Shown: positions 27,163 to 37,216 of the stretch, piece by piece | Numbering within the stretch: position 1 is the stretch's first letter | Layout: every line of letters starts with the position of its first letter | Assembly (NCBI RefSeq): GCF_002806945.1 | Contig: NZ_NIHC01000003.1 | Coordinates: 186,001 to 250,000, forward strand | Direction of reading: 5' to 3' | Length of the DNA stretch: 64,000 bases | Origin: Marinobacter salexigens | Lineage (GTDB): Bacteria; Pseudomonadota; Gammaproteobacteria; Pseudomonadales; Oleiphilaceae | Made by a program: the position numbers and the translations under genes | Notes under the pieces: generated by a model | What the model saw: only the letters and a program-made list of their open reading frames with translations | What the model was told of the DNA's origin: nothing | Database searches by the model: none

Positions 27163-28341
27163 TCAGAAAAAGGCCTGAAGCCCGGTTTGAGCACGGCCCA
27201 AAATCAGTGCATGTATGTCATGCGTGCCTTCATAGGTGTTTACCGACTCGAGATTCACCATGTGTCGAATCACGCCATACTCATCGGAAACGCCATTGCC
27301 GCCGTGCATGTCTCGGGACTGGCGGGCAATATCCAGAGCCTTGCCGCAGTTGTTGCGTTTGATCAGAGAAATCATTTCAGGTGCCCAACTGTTGTTATCC
27401 ATCAAGCGACCAACCTGCAACGCGGCTTGCAGCCCTAGTGTGATCTCGGTTTGCATGTCAGCAAGTTTTTTCTGGATTAATTGGTTGCTGGCCAAGGGGC
27501 GGCCAAACTGCTTGCGGTCCAGGGTGTACTGGCGCGCTGCATGCCAACAGAACTCGGCTGCGCCCATTGCGCCCCAGGCGATCCCGAAGCGGGCTTTGTT
27601 CAGGCAGCCAAACGGGCCTTTCAGGCCGCTGACGTTAGGCAGCAGGTTGTCTTCAGGCACGAAGGCGTTATCAAGTACGATCTCACCTGTAATAGAGGCA
27701 CGGAGCGAAACCTTGCCTTCAATTTTAGGCGTGCTGAAGCCCTCGGTGCCCCGCTCTACTATAAAGCCTTTGATCTGATTGTCGTGGGCATCGGACTTTG
27801 CCCACACCACAGCAAGATCGGCAATCGGGCTGTTGGTGATCCAGATTTTTGCACCTGTGAGGCGGTAGCCACCGTCCACTTTCTTGGCGCGGGTAATCAT
27901 TGCGCCGGGGTCGGAGCCGTGGTCGGGTTCGGTAAGGCCGAAACACCCAACCCACTCGCCACTGGCCAGCTTGGGCAGATATTTCTTTTTCTGTTCTTCG
28001 GTGCCATAGGCTTCAATGGGATGCATCACCAGTGAAGACTGTACGCTCATGGCTGAGCGGTAACCCGAGTCTACTCGCTCCACTTCACGGGCTATCAGCC
28101 CGTAGGCCACGTGATTAATGCCAGCGCCGCCATACTCCGGTGAAACCGTTGCACCCAGGAGCCCCAGTTCGCCCATTTCGGTCATGATTTCGCGATCAAA
28201 ACGCTCTTCGCGAAACGCGGACAGAACACGAGTCTGGAGTTTCTCCTGACAATAGTCGTGGGCAGCATCACGAATCTGGCGTTCTTCTTCAGTCAGTTGC
28301 TGGTCCAGTAAAATCGGGTCGTCCCAGTTGAAGTGCGTCAT
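27163..28341 (-). CDS. gcdH: Glutaryl-CoA dehydrogenase
   Basis: FAD-dependent oxidative decarboxylation of glutaryl-CoA to crotonyl-CoA in lysine and aromatic degradation. The 392-residue acyl-CoA dehydrogenase fold shows [17 protein letters not shown] and [18 protein letters not shown] (FAD and substrate blocks) and the catalytic glutamate in [36 protein letters not shown] sequence is also typical of GcdH. It stands alone here; the usual CoA-transferase partner is not adjacent. A terminator-like hairpin for the upstream regulator lies 50 bases before it. Confidence 0.95.
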   Translation of the reverse strand: MTHFNWDDPILLDQQLTEEERQIRDAAHDYCQEKLQTRVLSAFREERFDREIMTEMGELGLLGATVSPEYGGAGINHVAYGLIAREVERVDSGYRSAMSVQSSLVMHPIEAYGTEEQKKKYLPKLASGEWVGCFGLTEPDHGSDPGAMITRAKKVDGGYRLTGAKIWITNSPIADLAVVWAKSDAHDNQIKGFIVERGTEGFSTPKIEGKVSLRASITGEIVLDNAFVPEDNLLPNVSGLKGPFGCLNKARFGIAWGAMGAAEFCWHAARQYTLDRKQFGRPLASNQLIQKKLADMQTEITLGLQAALQVGRLMDNNSWAPEMISLIKRNNCGKALDIARQSRDMHGGNGVSDEYGVIRHMVNLESVNTYEGTHDIHALILGRAQTGLQAFF

Positions 28342-28390
28342 GGTATGGATCTCTTGAGTTGTTTTCAGGCAGCTAAAGTATAGACATTTA

Positions 28391-28415
28391 AAAAAGCGCC
28401 CGTGGGCGCCGTTTT
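28391..28415 (-). terminator. Intrinsic terminator downstream of the ModE/PBP-like regulator
   Basis: GCGCCC (28396-28401) pairs with GGGCGC (28404-28409). Read on the minus strand the stem is followed by TTTTTT, so it ends the regulator transcript before gcdH. Confidence 0.7.
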
Positions 28416-28476
28416 TATTGCGGAGTAAGCCAATACACAGTACATGAATATCGTCAAAATCAGTATCTTGCCAGCG

Positions 28477-29559
28477 TTAGCTTTCAGTTGATCCCGCAGC
28501 CAGTGCCTCAAACGTAGTGATCTCGCCCGGACGGTCGGGCTCGTAACCAGGCACACCGGCAATGCGGTCAAGCAATGCTGGTGATTTCAGAAGTTTGGTC
28601 AATTGCTCCAGGGTTGCCGAAGCCAGGCGGTCCTGTCGGTAAATCAGCATGTAGTGCTCACTCGCCAACTCAATAAAGTTCAGATTGAACTGCTCCGCCG
28701 CCGCCTGCACACCAAAACCCAGCTCCGCCATACCCGATGCCACAAAGGCCGCGATCGCCGTGTGGGTGAATTCCTGCTGGGGCGTGCGATTGATGCTCCC
28801 CTCTGCAAGCCCCTGTTGCTTCAGTAACAAATTGAAGAGGATGCGGGTGCCGGAGTGGCGGTCCCGGCTGACAAAGCTGAGCCCGGATTCGCTCAGATCT
28901 CGCAGCGTGCGGATGTCTTCATGCTCGCCTTTACGCATCATCAGGCCTTCGCGACGGGTAACAAAGCGAATAAGGCGCAGGTTATTGCCGCTCAGATGTT
29001 TCTGGTAGTGGCTGATTATTTGCCGGGCAAGCGCCGGGCAGGTTGGCAGGTGAAAGCTCGCTACATCACACTCGCCACGGTTCAGCGCAGTAAGGGCTTC
29101 TTCCGGGTTCCGGTATTGCAGGTTGATGTTTATTTTCTGGGAGAACTCCGGTAGGAGCGCAACCGAATACCCATGGCTGGCATGCAGGCGCAGAGTGGGT
29201 TGTGCACCGGCCAGCAGTTGCTGAACCTGATCATTCAACTCCGCTGCCATGCTATCGATTTGAGGCCCCAGCCGGGCTTTTACCCGGTGTTCCGCCCATA
29301 GCAGGGTTTCCCCCAACGCAGAGAGCTCGCTGCCGTGGCCTTTGCGCATAATCACCAGCGGCAAGCCCAGAATATCCGCAGCCCGGTTTAAAAGATTCCA
29401 CGAATGTCGGTAAGACACCCCGGCAGCCGCTGCTGCAACCGTTAGCTTGCCGGTATCGCGGATGTTTTCCAGCAAACGAAACAGAACCGGTTCAAAGAAT
29501 TCGTCGGTGTCGGTGCGAAACACCCAGGCCGGGGCAATGTCCAGTTTCTTGTTATGCAT
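28477..29559 (-). CDS. ModE-like HTH regulator with periplasmic-binding-protein-type ligand domain
   Basis: A 360-residue regulator. The N-terminus (about 15-100) is a ModE/LysR-type winged helix: LLENIRDTGKLTVAAAAAGV then SYRHSWNLLNRAADILG. From about 120 on it is a PBP-like domain (LRLHASHGYSVALLPEFSQK; RDRHSGTRILFNLLLKQQGL), the fold of molybdate/tungstate or substrate-binding proteins. It is divergent from the formate dehydrogenase operon, with 92 bases between the starts, so control of that Mo enzyme by metal or cofactor status is the obvious guess. The ligand is not proven. Confidence 0.85.
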   Translation of the reverse strand: MHNKKLDIAPAWVFRTDTDEFFEPVLFRLLENIRDTGKLTVAAAAAGVSYRHSWNLLNRAADILGLPLVIMRKGHGSELSALGETLLWAEHRVKARLGPQIDSMAAELNDQVQQLLAGAQPTLRLHASHGYSVALLPEFSQKININLQYRNPEEALTALNRGECDVASFHLPTCPALARQIISHYQKHLSGNNLRLIRFVTRREGLMMRKGEHEDIRTLRDLSESGLSFVSRDRHSGTRILFNLLLKQQGLAEGSINRTPQQEFTHTAIAAFVASGMAELGFGVQAAAEQFNLNFIELASEHYMLIYRQDRLASATLEQLTKLLKSPALLDRIAGVPGYEPDRPGEITTFEALAAGSTES

Positions 29560-29651
29560 TTGTGTTCATATTCCTTAGCTGTGCGCGGAGTGCTAATTTG
29601 GCTGCAGAGAGCTTGGTTACAGTATCAGAATAAAAACAGGTAGGAACAATT

Positions 29652-30182
29652 ATGCATATGTCAGAGAGTGCTAACCACAGCGCGCCGGTGGCGACCTTGC
29701 CCGAGGACTGGAGCCCTGACATCATTCGCCAGGAAGTCGCAGCCCTGCAACACAAGCCAGGTGCGCTTCTACCTATTCTGCATGCCATACAGAATCGCAT
29801 TGGCTATGTGCCAGACGGTGCCGTGCCCATTATTGCCGAAATGCTGCAACAAAGCCGCGCCGACATTCACGGGGTTATCAGCTTTTATCACCACTTCCGC
29901 ACCCGCCCCGCTGGCAGCAACCTGCTGGAAGTGTGCCGTGCGGAAGCCTGTCAGGCTCGGGGTGGCCGAGCGTTTGAGCGTCACGTTCAGGAAAAGCTGG
30001 GTGTGGACTACCATCAAACCACATCGGATAACGAGTTCACCCTGGAGCCTGTGTATTGCCTGGGGAACTGCGCCTGCGGCCCTTCTGTCCGCGTAAACAA
30101 TGAAACGATCGGCCGAATGACCCCGCAGAAATTCGACCAGCTGGCAGACAAACTCACAACGTCTGTTTTGCAGCTAAAATAA
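29652..30182 (+). CDS. fdsG: NAD-dependent formate dehydrogenase gamma subunit
   Basis: NuoE-like [2Fe-2S] subunit of the soluble cytoplasmic formate dehydrogenase. The 176-residue product has the thioredoxin-like fold with HGVISFYHHFRTRP and four cluster cysteines (CRAEAC ... CLGNCACGPS). AGGAA is 5 bases before the first ATG; a second ATG two codons on is possible. It is first in the operon fdsG-fdsB-fdsA-fdhD-fdsD. Confidence 0.95.
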   Translation: MHMSESANHSAPVATLPEDWSPDIIRQEVAALQHKPGALLPILHAIQNRIGYVPDGAVPIIAEMLQQSRADIHGVISFYHHFRTRPAGSNLLEVCRAEACQARGGRAFERHVQEKLGVDYHQTTSDNEFTLEPVYCLGNCACGPSVRVNNETIGRMTPQKFDQLADKLTTSVLQLK

Positions 30183-30199
30183 AAGCAGGAGCAAATCCC

Positions 30200-31759
30200 A
30201 TGACAATAACAGTGTACGTGCCCTGCGATACCACCGCTCTTTCTCTGGGCGCCGACCGTGTAGCGCAAGAACTAAAGCGCGCAGCCGCAGCGCAAGACCG
30301 GGAAATAAACCTGGTGCGCAATGGTTCCCGGGGGTTGTTCTGGCTGGAGCCTCTGGTGGAGGTGCAAACGGCACAGGGCCGGGTGGCTTATGGCCCGGTA
30401 GAGCCGGAGCAGGTAGAAGAGTTAGCCGTTGCAGGCTTGTTTGAAGGCAAACCAGATCATCCACTGTATTTGGGCGACATCGAACAACACCCCTACCTTG
30501 CGCAGCAACAGCGCCTGACCTTTGCCCGCATAGGCATTACCGACCCAATCTGTATTGACGATTACATTGCTCACGGCGGCTTCGCCGGTTTGGAGAAAGC
30601 CGCTGTACTGACACCCCAGAACATTGTGGATGAAGTAAAAGCCTCTGGCCTCCGTGGCCGTGGCGGCGCCGCCTTCCCCGCAGGCATTAAATGGCAAACC
30701 GTGTTGGACGAGCCACATGGCCAGCAAAAGTACGTGGTGTGTAACGCCGACGAAGGCGATTCCGGCACCTTCGCCGATCGCCTGGTGATGGAGTGCGACC
30801 CGTACATGCTGATTGAAGGCATGGCCATTGCCGGCTTGGCAGTGGGCGCTACTGTTGGTTTTATTTATCTGCGCTCGGAATACCTGCTGTCGGAAACAAT
30901 GCTGAACGAAGCTATTCGCAGGGCGGAGGCTCAAGGTTATCTTGGCGAAAACGTCTGCGGTAGTGGTCGCCCCTTTCTCCTTGAAGTGCGCCTCGGTGCA
31001 GGCGCGTATATCTGTGGTGAAGAAACCTCCCTGCTGGAAAGCCTGGAAGGCAAGCGGGGGTTGGTGCGCTCCAAGCCGCCACTACCCGCCATCAAAGGGC
31101 TGTTCGGGCAACCTACAGTGGTAAACAACGTGCTCTCGCTGGCGGCCGTGCCATACATCATGGCCAACGGCGGCAAAGCCTACGCGGATTACGGTATGGG
31201 TCGCTCGCTGGGCACCCTGCCCATTCAGTTGGCGGGCAACATCAAACAGGGCGGCCTGATTGAACTGGCCTTTGGCGTGAGCTTACGCACCGTGCTGGAA
31301 GACTTCGGTGCTGGCACCTTCACTGGCCGGCCCATAAAAGCCGTGCAAGTAGGCGGCCCTTTAATGGCCTATATGCCAGAAAGCCAATGGGACACCCCCA
31401 TGGATTATGAAGCCTTCGCTGCCCTCGGTGCCGGAATTGGCCACGGCGGCGTGGTGGTGTTTGATGACACTGTGGATATGGGCGAGCAAGCCCGCTTTGC
31501 CATGGAGTTCTGCGCTGTTGAATCCTGCGGTAAATGCACCCCCTGCCGGATTGGTTCAGTGCGCGGCGTGGAAGTGATTGATCGCATCCGCGCAGGTGAA
31601 AACCGGGATAGCAATCTGGAATTGTTGGAAGACCTGTGTGAAACCATGGTGGACGGTTCCCTCTGCGCCATGGGGGGCATGACCCCCTTCCCGGTACAGA
31701 GCGTTATGAAATATTTCCCAGAAGACCTGATGGCCAGCCCGCGCCAGGTGGAGGCTTGA
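30200..31759 (+). CDS. fdsB: NAD-dependent formate dehydrogenase beta subunit
   Basis: NuoF-like diaphorase subunit of 519 residues that passes electrons to NAD+. An N-terminal thioredoxin-like region is followed by the FMN/NADH site (GLRGRGGAAFPAGIKW, NADEGDSGTFADR) and the C-terminal [4Fe-4S] site ESCGKCTPCRIGSVRG. It begins 17 bases after fdsG and ends one base before the fdsA start. Confidence 0.96.
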   Translation: MTITVYVPCDTTALSLGADRVAQELKRAAAAQDREINLVRNGSRGLFWLEPLVEVQTAQGRVAYGPVEPEQVEELAVAGLFEGKPDHPLYLGDIEQHPYLAQQQRLTFARIGITDPICIDDYIAHGGFAGLEKAAVLTPQNIVDEVKASGLRGRGGAAFPAGIKWQTVLDEPHGQQKYVVCNADEGDSGTFADRLVMECDPYMLIEGMAIAGLAVGATVGFIYLRSEYLLSETMLNEAIRRAEAQGYLGENVCGSGRPFLLEVRLGAGAYICGEETSLLESLEGKRGLVRSKPPLPAIKGLFGQPTVVNNVLSLAAVPYIMANGGKAYADYGMGRSLGTLPIQLAGNIKQGGLIELAFGVSLRTVLEDFGAGTFTGRPIKAVQVGGPLMAYMPESQWDTPMDYEAFAALGAGIGHGGVVVFDDTVDMGEQARFAMEFCAVESCGKCTPCRIGSVRGVEVIDRIRAGENRDSNLELLEDLCETMVDGSLCAMGGMTPFPVQSVMKYFPEDLMASPRQVEA

Positions 31760-31760
31760 T

Positions 31761-34697
31761 ATGTTGCACTACTACGATCCCGCTACCCAAACCTATGAGC
31801 CTGGCAAAAACGGCCTGAACCCTGATTTCGACTCCTTTTCCAGGGATCTGGGCACACCGCCCAGCCTCTCGGAAGAGCCGGTATCCATATCGGTGGATGG
31901 CCGTGAGATCACGGTTCCTGAGGGCACCTCGGTATTACGCGCAGCCGCATTGGCGGGCATCAACATCCCCAAATTGTGCGCTTCCGACAATCTGGAAGCC
32001 TTTGGCTCCTGCCGCCTGTGTGCGGTAGAGATTGAAGGCCGCCGCGGCTACCCGGCCTCCTGCACCACGCCTGTGGCCGAAGGTATGGCCGTGACCACCC
32101 AGACCGGCAAGCTGGCAAAACTGCGCCGCAATATCATGGAGCTGTACATCTCCGACCACCCGCTGGACTGCCTCACCTGCCCGGCCAACGGCAATTGCGA
32201 GCTGCAAGATGTGGCCGGCGTAGTGGGCCTTCGGGAAGTGCGTTACGGGTTTGAGGGCGAAAATCACCTGGATGCGGAAACCGACAGCTCCAACCCCTAT
32301 TTCAGCTTCGACCCCAGCAAATGCATTGTCTGCTCCCGCTGTGTGCGAGCCTGCGACGAGGTGCAGGGCACCTTTGCATTGACCATTGAAGGCCGCGGCT
32401 TTGATTCCAAAGTCGTTGCCAGCCAGAACGATCCGTTTATGGATTCCGAATGCGTATCTTGTGGAGCCTGTGTTCAGGCGTGCCCCACCTCTACGCTGAT
32501 GGAAAAGAGCGTCATTGAAGAGGGCCAGCCCGAGCACAGCGTGGTCACCACCTGCGCCTATTGCGGTGTGGGCTGCTCCTTCAAGGCCGAAATGAAAGGT
32601 GATCAGGTAGTGCGCATGGTTCCCTACAAAGGCGGCGAAGCCAACCACGGCCATTCCTGCGTGAAGGGCCGCTTTGCCTTTGGCTACGCCACCCATGAGG
32701 ACCGTATCCGCGAACCGATGATCCGCGATTCCATCAACGACCCCTGGCAAGTCGTATCCTGGGACGAAGCCCTCGCTTTTGCAGCGAAAAAGCTCAAAGC
32801 GACCCAGGCGAAATACGGCCGTGAAAGCATCGGTGGCATCACCTCCTCACGCTGCACCAACGAAGAAACCTATCTGGTGCAGAAGCTTGTTCGTGCTGCC
32901 TTTGGCAACAACAATACAGATACCTGTGCACGGGTATGCCATTCCCCTACGGGTTATGGCCTCAAAACAACCTTGGGCGAATCCGCGGGCACCCAAACCT
33001 TCGATTCAGTGATGAAGGCCGACACCATCATGGTGATTGGTGCCAACCCGACCGATGCCCACCCGGTATTCGGTTCGCTGATGCGCAAGCGCTTGCGCCA
33101 GGGCGCCAAGCTGATTGTGATTGATCCGCGCCGAATTGATTTGATCTCCACGCCCAATGCTGAAGAAGGCCTGCACCTGCCACTGCGCCCCGGCACCAAC
33201 GTGGCCATTGTGAACGCGCTGGCTCATGTGATTGTGACCGAAGGCCTGGAAGATCAGGAATTCATCAACAGCCGCTGCGACACCGAGGCTTACAACACCT
33301 GGCGCAGCTTTATTGCCGAGGAACGCAATTCCCCGGAAGCCATGGAAGCGGTCACCGGTGTAGCGGCAGATAAAGTTCGTGAAGCCGCCCGCCTCTATGC
33401 ACAGGCAGGCAATGGCGCCATCTACTACGGCCTGGGTGTAACCGAACACAGCCAGGGCTCCACCATGGTGATGGGCATTGCTAACCTGGCGTTGGCCACC
33501 GGCAACATCGGCAAAGAAGGCGGTGGTGTAAACCCGCTGCGCGGGCAGAATAACGTGCAGGGCTCCTGCGACATGGGCTCCTTTCCCCACGAGCTGCCCG
33601 GCTATCAGCATGTGAACGACCAGGCCGTGCGTGAGCGCTTCGAGGCTGTTTGGGGCGTGCCCATCGACAAAGAGCCGGGGCTACGCATTCCCAATATGTT
33701 TGATGCGGCCATTGCCGGCACCTTCAAAGCGCTCTATGTGCAAGGCGAGGACATAGCCCAGTCAGACCCCAACACCCAGCATGTGGAAGCCGCCCTGAGA
33801 GCCTTGGATTGCCTGGTGGTTCAAGACATTTTCCTGAACGAAACCGCCAAGTTTGCCCACGTGCTGCTACCGGGTTCCACCTTCCTGGAAAAGAACGGCA
33901 CCTTCACCAACGCCGAGCGCCGCATCAACCGCGTGCGCAAAGTGATGGAGCCCATTGCCGGTATGGAAGACTGGCAAGTGACCATGGCGCTGTCCAACGC
34001 TTTGGGTTACCCCATGCACTACAATCACCCCTCTGAAATCATGGATGAAATTGCTTCACTCACACCCACGTTTACCGGTGTGAATTACGACAAGCTGGAG
34101 CAGTTGGGTAGCATCCAGTGGCCCTGTAACGAGGAGCACCCGGAGGGCATGCCCACCATGCACACCGTGGACTTCCCCATCGGCAAGGGCCGGTTTGCCG
34201 TCACCGAATACCTGGCCACCGAGGAGCGCGCCAGCCGCCGGTTCCCGCTGTTGCTGACTACAGGGCGCATCCTGTCCCAGTACAACGTTGGCGCCCAAAC
34301 CCGTCGCACCAGCAACAGCGACTGGCACGAAGAAGACGTGCTTGAACTGCACCCCAGCGATGCAGAACTGCGTGGCGTAAAAGACGGCGACTGGCTGGGC
34401 ATCAGCAGCCGCGTGGGCCATACCGTGCTGCGGGCAAAGCTGAGCACCCGAATGCTGCCAGGCGTGGTTTACACTACCTTCCACCACCCCAGCAGTGGTG
34501 CCAACGTGGTCACCACCGACAACTCCGACTGGGCCACCAACTGCCCGGAATACAAGGTAACCGCGGTCCAGGTGGAAAAAGTGTCCCAACCCTCGGATTG
34601 GCAGCGCAACTTTGTGGACTTTGACCAGCGCCAGCAGGCTTTGCTACAGCCAGCTATGGAAAGCGAGGAAGGCAGCCATGCAAACGCTCTCAAATAG
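31761..34697 (+). CDS. fdsA: NAD-dependent formate dehydrogenase alpha subunit (Mo-bis-MGD)
   Basis: Catalytic subunit of 978 residues that oxidises formate to CO2. In order: N-terminal [2Fe-2S] ferredoxin (about 40-115), His-Cys [4Fe-4S] motif in HPLDCLTCPANGNCELQ, two ferredoxin clusters (CIVCSRCVRACDE; CVSCGACVQACP), then a proximal [4Fe-4S] (CAYCGVGCSF) and the molybdopterin domains. The Mo ligand is Cys393 in CARVCHSPTGYG, so this is a cysteine and not a selenocysteine enzyme. The FdhD gene overlaps its last 20 bases. Confidence 0.97.
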   Translation: MLHYYDPATQTYEPGKNGLNPDFDSFSRDLGTPPSLSEEPVSISVDGREITVPEGTSVLRAAALAGINIPKLCASDNLEAFGSCRLCAVEIEGRRGYPASCTTPVAEGMAVTTQTGKLAKLRRNIMELYISDHPLDCLTCPANGNCELQDVAGVVGLREVRYGFEGENHLDAETDSSNPYFSFDPSKCIVCSRCVRACDEVQGTFALTIEGRGFDSKVVASQNDPFMDSECVSCGACVQACPTSTLMEKSVIEEGQPEHSVVTTCAYCGVGCSFKAEMKGDQVVRMVPYKGGEANHGHSCVKGRFAFGYATHEDRIREPMIRDSINDPWQVVSWDEALAFAAKKLKATQAKYGRESIGGITSSRCTNEETYLVQKLVRAAFGNNNTDTCARVCHSPTGYGLKTTLGESAGTQTFDSVMKADTIMVIGANPTDAHPVFGSLMRKRLRQGAKLIVIDPRRIDLISTPNAEEGLHLPLRPGTNVAIVNALAHVIVTEGLEDQEFINSRCDTEAYNTWRSFIAEERNSPEAMEAVTGVAADKVREAARLYAQAGNGAIYYGLGVTEHSQGSTMVMGIANLALATGNIGKEGGGVNPLRGQNNVQGSCDMGSFPHELPGYQHVNDQAVRERFEAVWGVPIDKEPGLRIPNMFDAAIAGTFKALYVQGEDIAQSDPNTQHVEAALRALDCLVVQDIFLNETAKFAHVLLPGSTFLEKNGTFTNAERRINRVRKVMEPIAGMEDWQVTMALSNALGYPMHYNHPSEIMDEIASLTPTFTGVNYDKLEQLGSIQWPCNEEHPEGMPTMHTVDFPIGKGRFAVTEYLATEERASRRFPLLLTTGRILSQYNVGAQTRRTSNSDWHEEDVLELHPSDAELRGVKDGDWLGISSRVGHTVLRAKLSTRMLPGVVYTTFHHPSSGANVVTTDNSDWATNCPEYKVTAVQVEKVSQPSDWQRNFVDFDQRQQALLQPAMESEEGSHANALK

Positions 34698-35550
34698 AAC
34701 GGAATTTGCTGCCATGGATGACACACCTGTAAACGCTTCACCCCCGGTGAGTGAAGCCCGGGTGAATGTGCGCGGCGGCATTGAAGGTGCCCGGTCGCAG
34801 GATCTGGTTGCGGAAGAAGTGCCGGTGGCCATGGTTTACAACGGCGTGTCCCACGCGGTGATGATGGCCTCGCCCTGTGATCTTGAGGACTTTGCCCTGG
34901 GTTTCAGTATCAGCGAAGGCATACTGCAACGCCCGGACCAGCTGTTCAGCATCGAAATAAAACCGGGTGAAGACGGCATAGAAGTGGACATGCACATAGC
35001 CGGCGACTGCTACGCCCGTTTGCGGGAGCAACGCCGCAACATGGCTGGCCGAACCGGTTGCGGGCTCTGCGGTACAGAATCCCTGGCCCATGTGGTGAGA
35101 ACCCTTGAACAAGTCGCACCACAGCCACTCCCCAGCGACAAGGCTGTGCAGGATGCGCTGAGCAATTTGAAAAAGCATCAGCCGTTACAGCTACAAACAG
35201 GAGCCACCCACGGTGCGGCTTGGTGTGACCCACAGGGCAGAATTTTGCTGGCTCGGGAAGATGTAGGCCGGCATAACGCATTGGATAAACTGATCGGCGC
35301 CCGGCTACGGGTACATGGCGGCCAAGCTTTCACAGAAGGCTTCGCACTGATTTCCAGCCGGGCAAGCTTTGAAATGGTGCAAAAAAGCGCCAGCGTGGGT
35401 ATCGGCACCTTGGTGGCGGTATCCGCCCCTACAGCTTTGGCCATTCGAGAGGCCGAAAAAAGCGGCATGAAGCTTATTGGCTTTGCCCGCCCCGGCCGCC
35501 ACGTGATTTATGCCCGTGGCGGGGAAGCGGCTCAGGAGAAAAAGTTGTGA
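34678..35550 (+). CDS. fdhD: Formate dehydrogenase accessory sulfurtransferase FdhD
   Basis: Transfers sulfur from IscS to the Mo cofactor, without which the dehydrogenase is inactive. The 290-residue product shows the persulfide-carrying motif in GRTGCGLCGTESL, LAREDVGRHNALDKLIG and the C-terminal GFARPGRHVIYA. The start at 34678 lies within the end of fdsA and is preceded by AGGAAGG; an upstream open frame to 34612 is ignored. It is coupled with fdsA before it and fdsD after it. Confidence 0.95.
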   Translation: MQTLSNRTEFAAMDDTPVNASPPVSEARVNVRGGIEGARSQDLVAEEVPVAMVYNGVSHAVMMASPCDLEDFALGFSISEGILQRPDQLFSIEIKPGEDGIEVDMHIAGDCYARLREQRRNMAGRTGCGLCGTESLAHVVRTLEQVAPQPLPSDKAVQDALSNLKKHQPLQLQTGATHGAAWCDPQGRILLAREDVGRHNALDKLIGARLRVHGGQAFTEGFALISSRASFEMVQKSASVGIGTLVAVSAPTALAIREAEKSGMKLIGFARPGRHVIYARGGEAAQEKKL

Positions 35551-35777
35551 GTGATCAGCAGTTAAACAACCTGATTAAAATGCTCGACCAGATAATCGCC
35601 AACAACCTGCACCATGGTGACGACGATAAAGTAAGCGACGTAGCGGCCGACCATCTGCAAAAGTTCTGGGCCAGAAGCATGAAGCAGCAAATCATCGCCC
35701 ACGCCAACCAAAGCCCGAGAGAGCTGTCTGTTTTGGCAAAACTGACGGTCGACAAGTTAGAGCCCACAGTGAAGTAG
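35547..35777 (+). CDS. fdsD: NAD-dependent formate dehydrogenase delta subunit
   Basis: Small FdsD-type subunit of 76 residues needed for assembly of this enzyme class. It begins with GTG in a GTGA overlap with the fdhD stop. The family block is VAADHLQKFWARSMKQQII. It is last in the operon; a weak GGTTTTAACC hairpin followed by T6 near 35794 may end the transcript. Confidence 0.88.
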   Translation: MSDQQLNNLIKMLDQIIANNLHHGDDDKVSDVAADHLQKFWARSMKQQIIAHANQSPRELSVLAKLTVDKLEPTVK

Positions 35778-35880
35778 CGTGAAATCGTACAGGTTTTAAC
35801 CGTTTTTTACAGACTAGGGTCTTGCTTTGCATTTAAACTGTCCAGCGATGATGTCTTAAACTCACTTTTGAGCAAAGCAC

Positions 35881-37194
35881 ATGCGCGGCACATACGTTGA
35901 ACTAATAGAAACCCAGGTTGATGTCGCTGACCTGGAAATCGGAATGCATGTCATCCGATTGGATAGACCTTGGGAAGATACCGACTTTCTTGTTCAGGGA
36001 TTTATCATCAATGACATGGCAGAGCTTCACGCATTGCGCCGTCAATGCGAGTTCGTGGTGATTCAGGGCGTGGCTGAAAAGCATAGAGAACCAGTGGAGA
36101 AAATTACTGGCTCGAACCGGCTCAGTGGATTTTTCAAACGAAACAAAAAAACGGCGCCCGCTAAAGCCGGGCATGTTCCCCGCAGGCGTGTTTCCTATAT
36201 AAATCAGGTAAGTGTGGGCCGTGAACTGCAAACGGCCACCATGCGGTTTGAAGAAGCCCAGGGCACGGCAAAATCCATCATGTCAGGCTTACGGGTTAGC
36301 CGGGCGCTGGATATCAACAACGCACGAGCGGTTGTAAACGATTGTGTTGAGAGTGTGCTGCGCAACGAGAGCGCTTTGATGCTGCTCACCAGAATCAAGA
36401 ACCAGGATGAATATACCGCGGAGCACTGCATCAACGTATCCATTCTGGCTGCTGCCTTTGGCAAACACCTGGGCATGATAAGGGGTGAAATTCAGAATCT
36501 GGCGCTGTGCGGCATGTTACACGACGTTGGAAAAACCAGAATTCCGAATGAGGTACTGAACAAACCAGGCCGCCTCACGAGCGAAGAATTTGATTTAATG
36601 AAAAATCACGCAGTTCATGGGCGCACCATTCTCATGAGCACGGGGGCTGCACTGAATACCGCGGTAGATGTTGCCTTCTCCCATCACGAACGTATTGATG
36701 GTAAAGGGTATCCACGGGGTCTGCCGGCTGAAAAAATCCCATACTTTGCGAAGATCATTGCGCTGGTTGATACCTACGACGCGATAACCAGTAAGCGGGT
36801 ATACCAAAAAGCACTCGCATCCATGCATGCACTGGAAATTATTCATAAAAATCGCGGCACCCAGTTTGATGCGGAACTGGCTGATGAATTCATCCAGATG
36901 ATTGGCGTTTATCCGCCAGGCTCCATTGTTGAAATGATGAACGGAGAGGTGGGCATCGTGGTTGAAAGTGACCCCGACCACAAACTCAAGCCAAAAGTGC
37001 TCATGGTGCAGGACGCAAGCAAAATATTCCTGCCCTCTCCATCGGTGCTGGATTTGAAAGCGATGCCGGAAGACGGAGCCGGGGTCGTTTATCATATATC
37101 CAGAGAGGTGCCAGATGGCACTTATGGTATTGTTCTGAAGGATTACGTGAAGGAAGGCCTGATTGTCACCGCACCAGCTCTACCGGCCTTTTAA
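35881..37194 (+). CDS. HD-GYP domain cyclic-di-GMP phosphodiesterase
   Basis: A 437-residue protein: an N-terminal DUF3391-type domain (about 10-110, EIGMHVIRLDRPWEDTDF) and an HD-GYP domain with HDVGK (His214, Asp215) and GYP at 276-278 in HHERIDGKGYPRGL. All metal-binding and GYP residues are present, so it should degrade c-di-GMP. It lies 22 bases before a diguanylate cyclase on the same strand, an opposed enzyme pair in one transcript. Confidence 0.93.
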   Translation: MRGTYVELIETQVDVADLEIGMHVIRLDRPWEDTDFLVQGFIINDMAELHALRRQCEFVVIQGVAEKHREPVEKITGSNRLSGFFKRNKKTAPAKAGHVPRRRVSYINQVSVGRELQTATMRFEEAQGTAKSIMSGLRVSRALDINNARAVVNDCVESVLRNESALMLLTRIKNQDEYTAEHCINVSILAAAFGKHLGMIRGEIQNLALCGMLHDVGKTRIPNEVLNKPGRLTSEEFDLMKNHAVHGRTILMSTGAALNTAVDVAFSHHERIDGKGYPRGLPAEKIPYFAKIIALVDTYDAITSKRVYQKALASMHALEIIHKNRGTQFDAELADEFIQMIGVYPPGSIVEMMNGEVGIVVESDPDHKLKPKVLMVQDASKIFLPSPSVLDLKAMPEDGAGVVYHISREVPDGTYGIVLKDYVKEGLIVTAPALPAF

Positions 37195-37216
37195 ATAAAG
37201 CATTATCTGGAAATAC

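Noticed and set aside
31935..33611. Long open frames on the minus strand within fdsA
   Set aside because: They are antisense shadows of a high-GC conserved gene and have no domain features.
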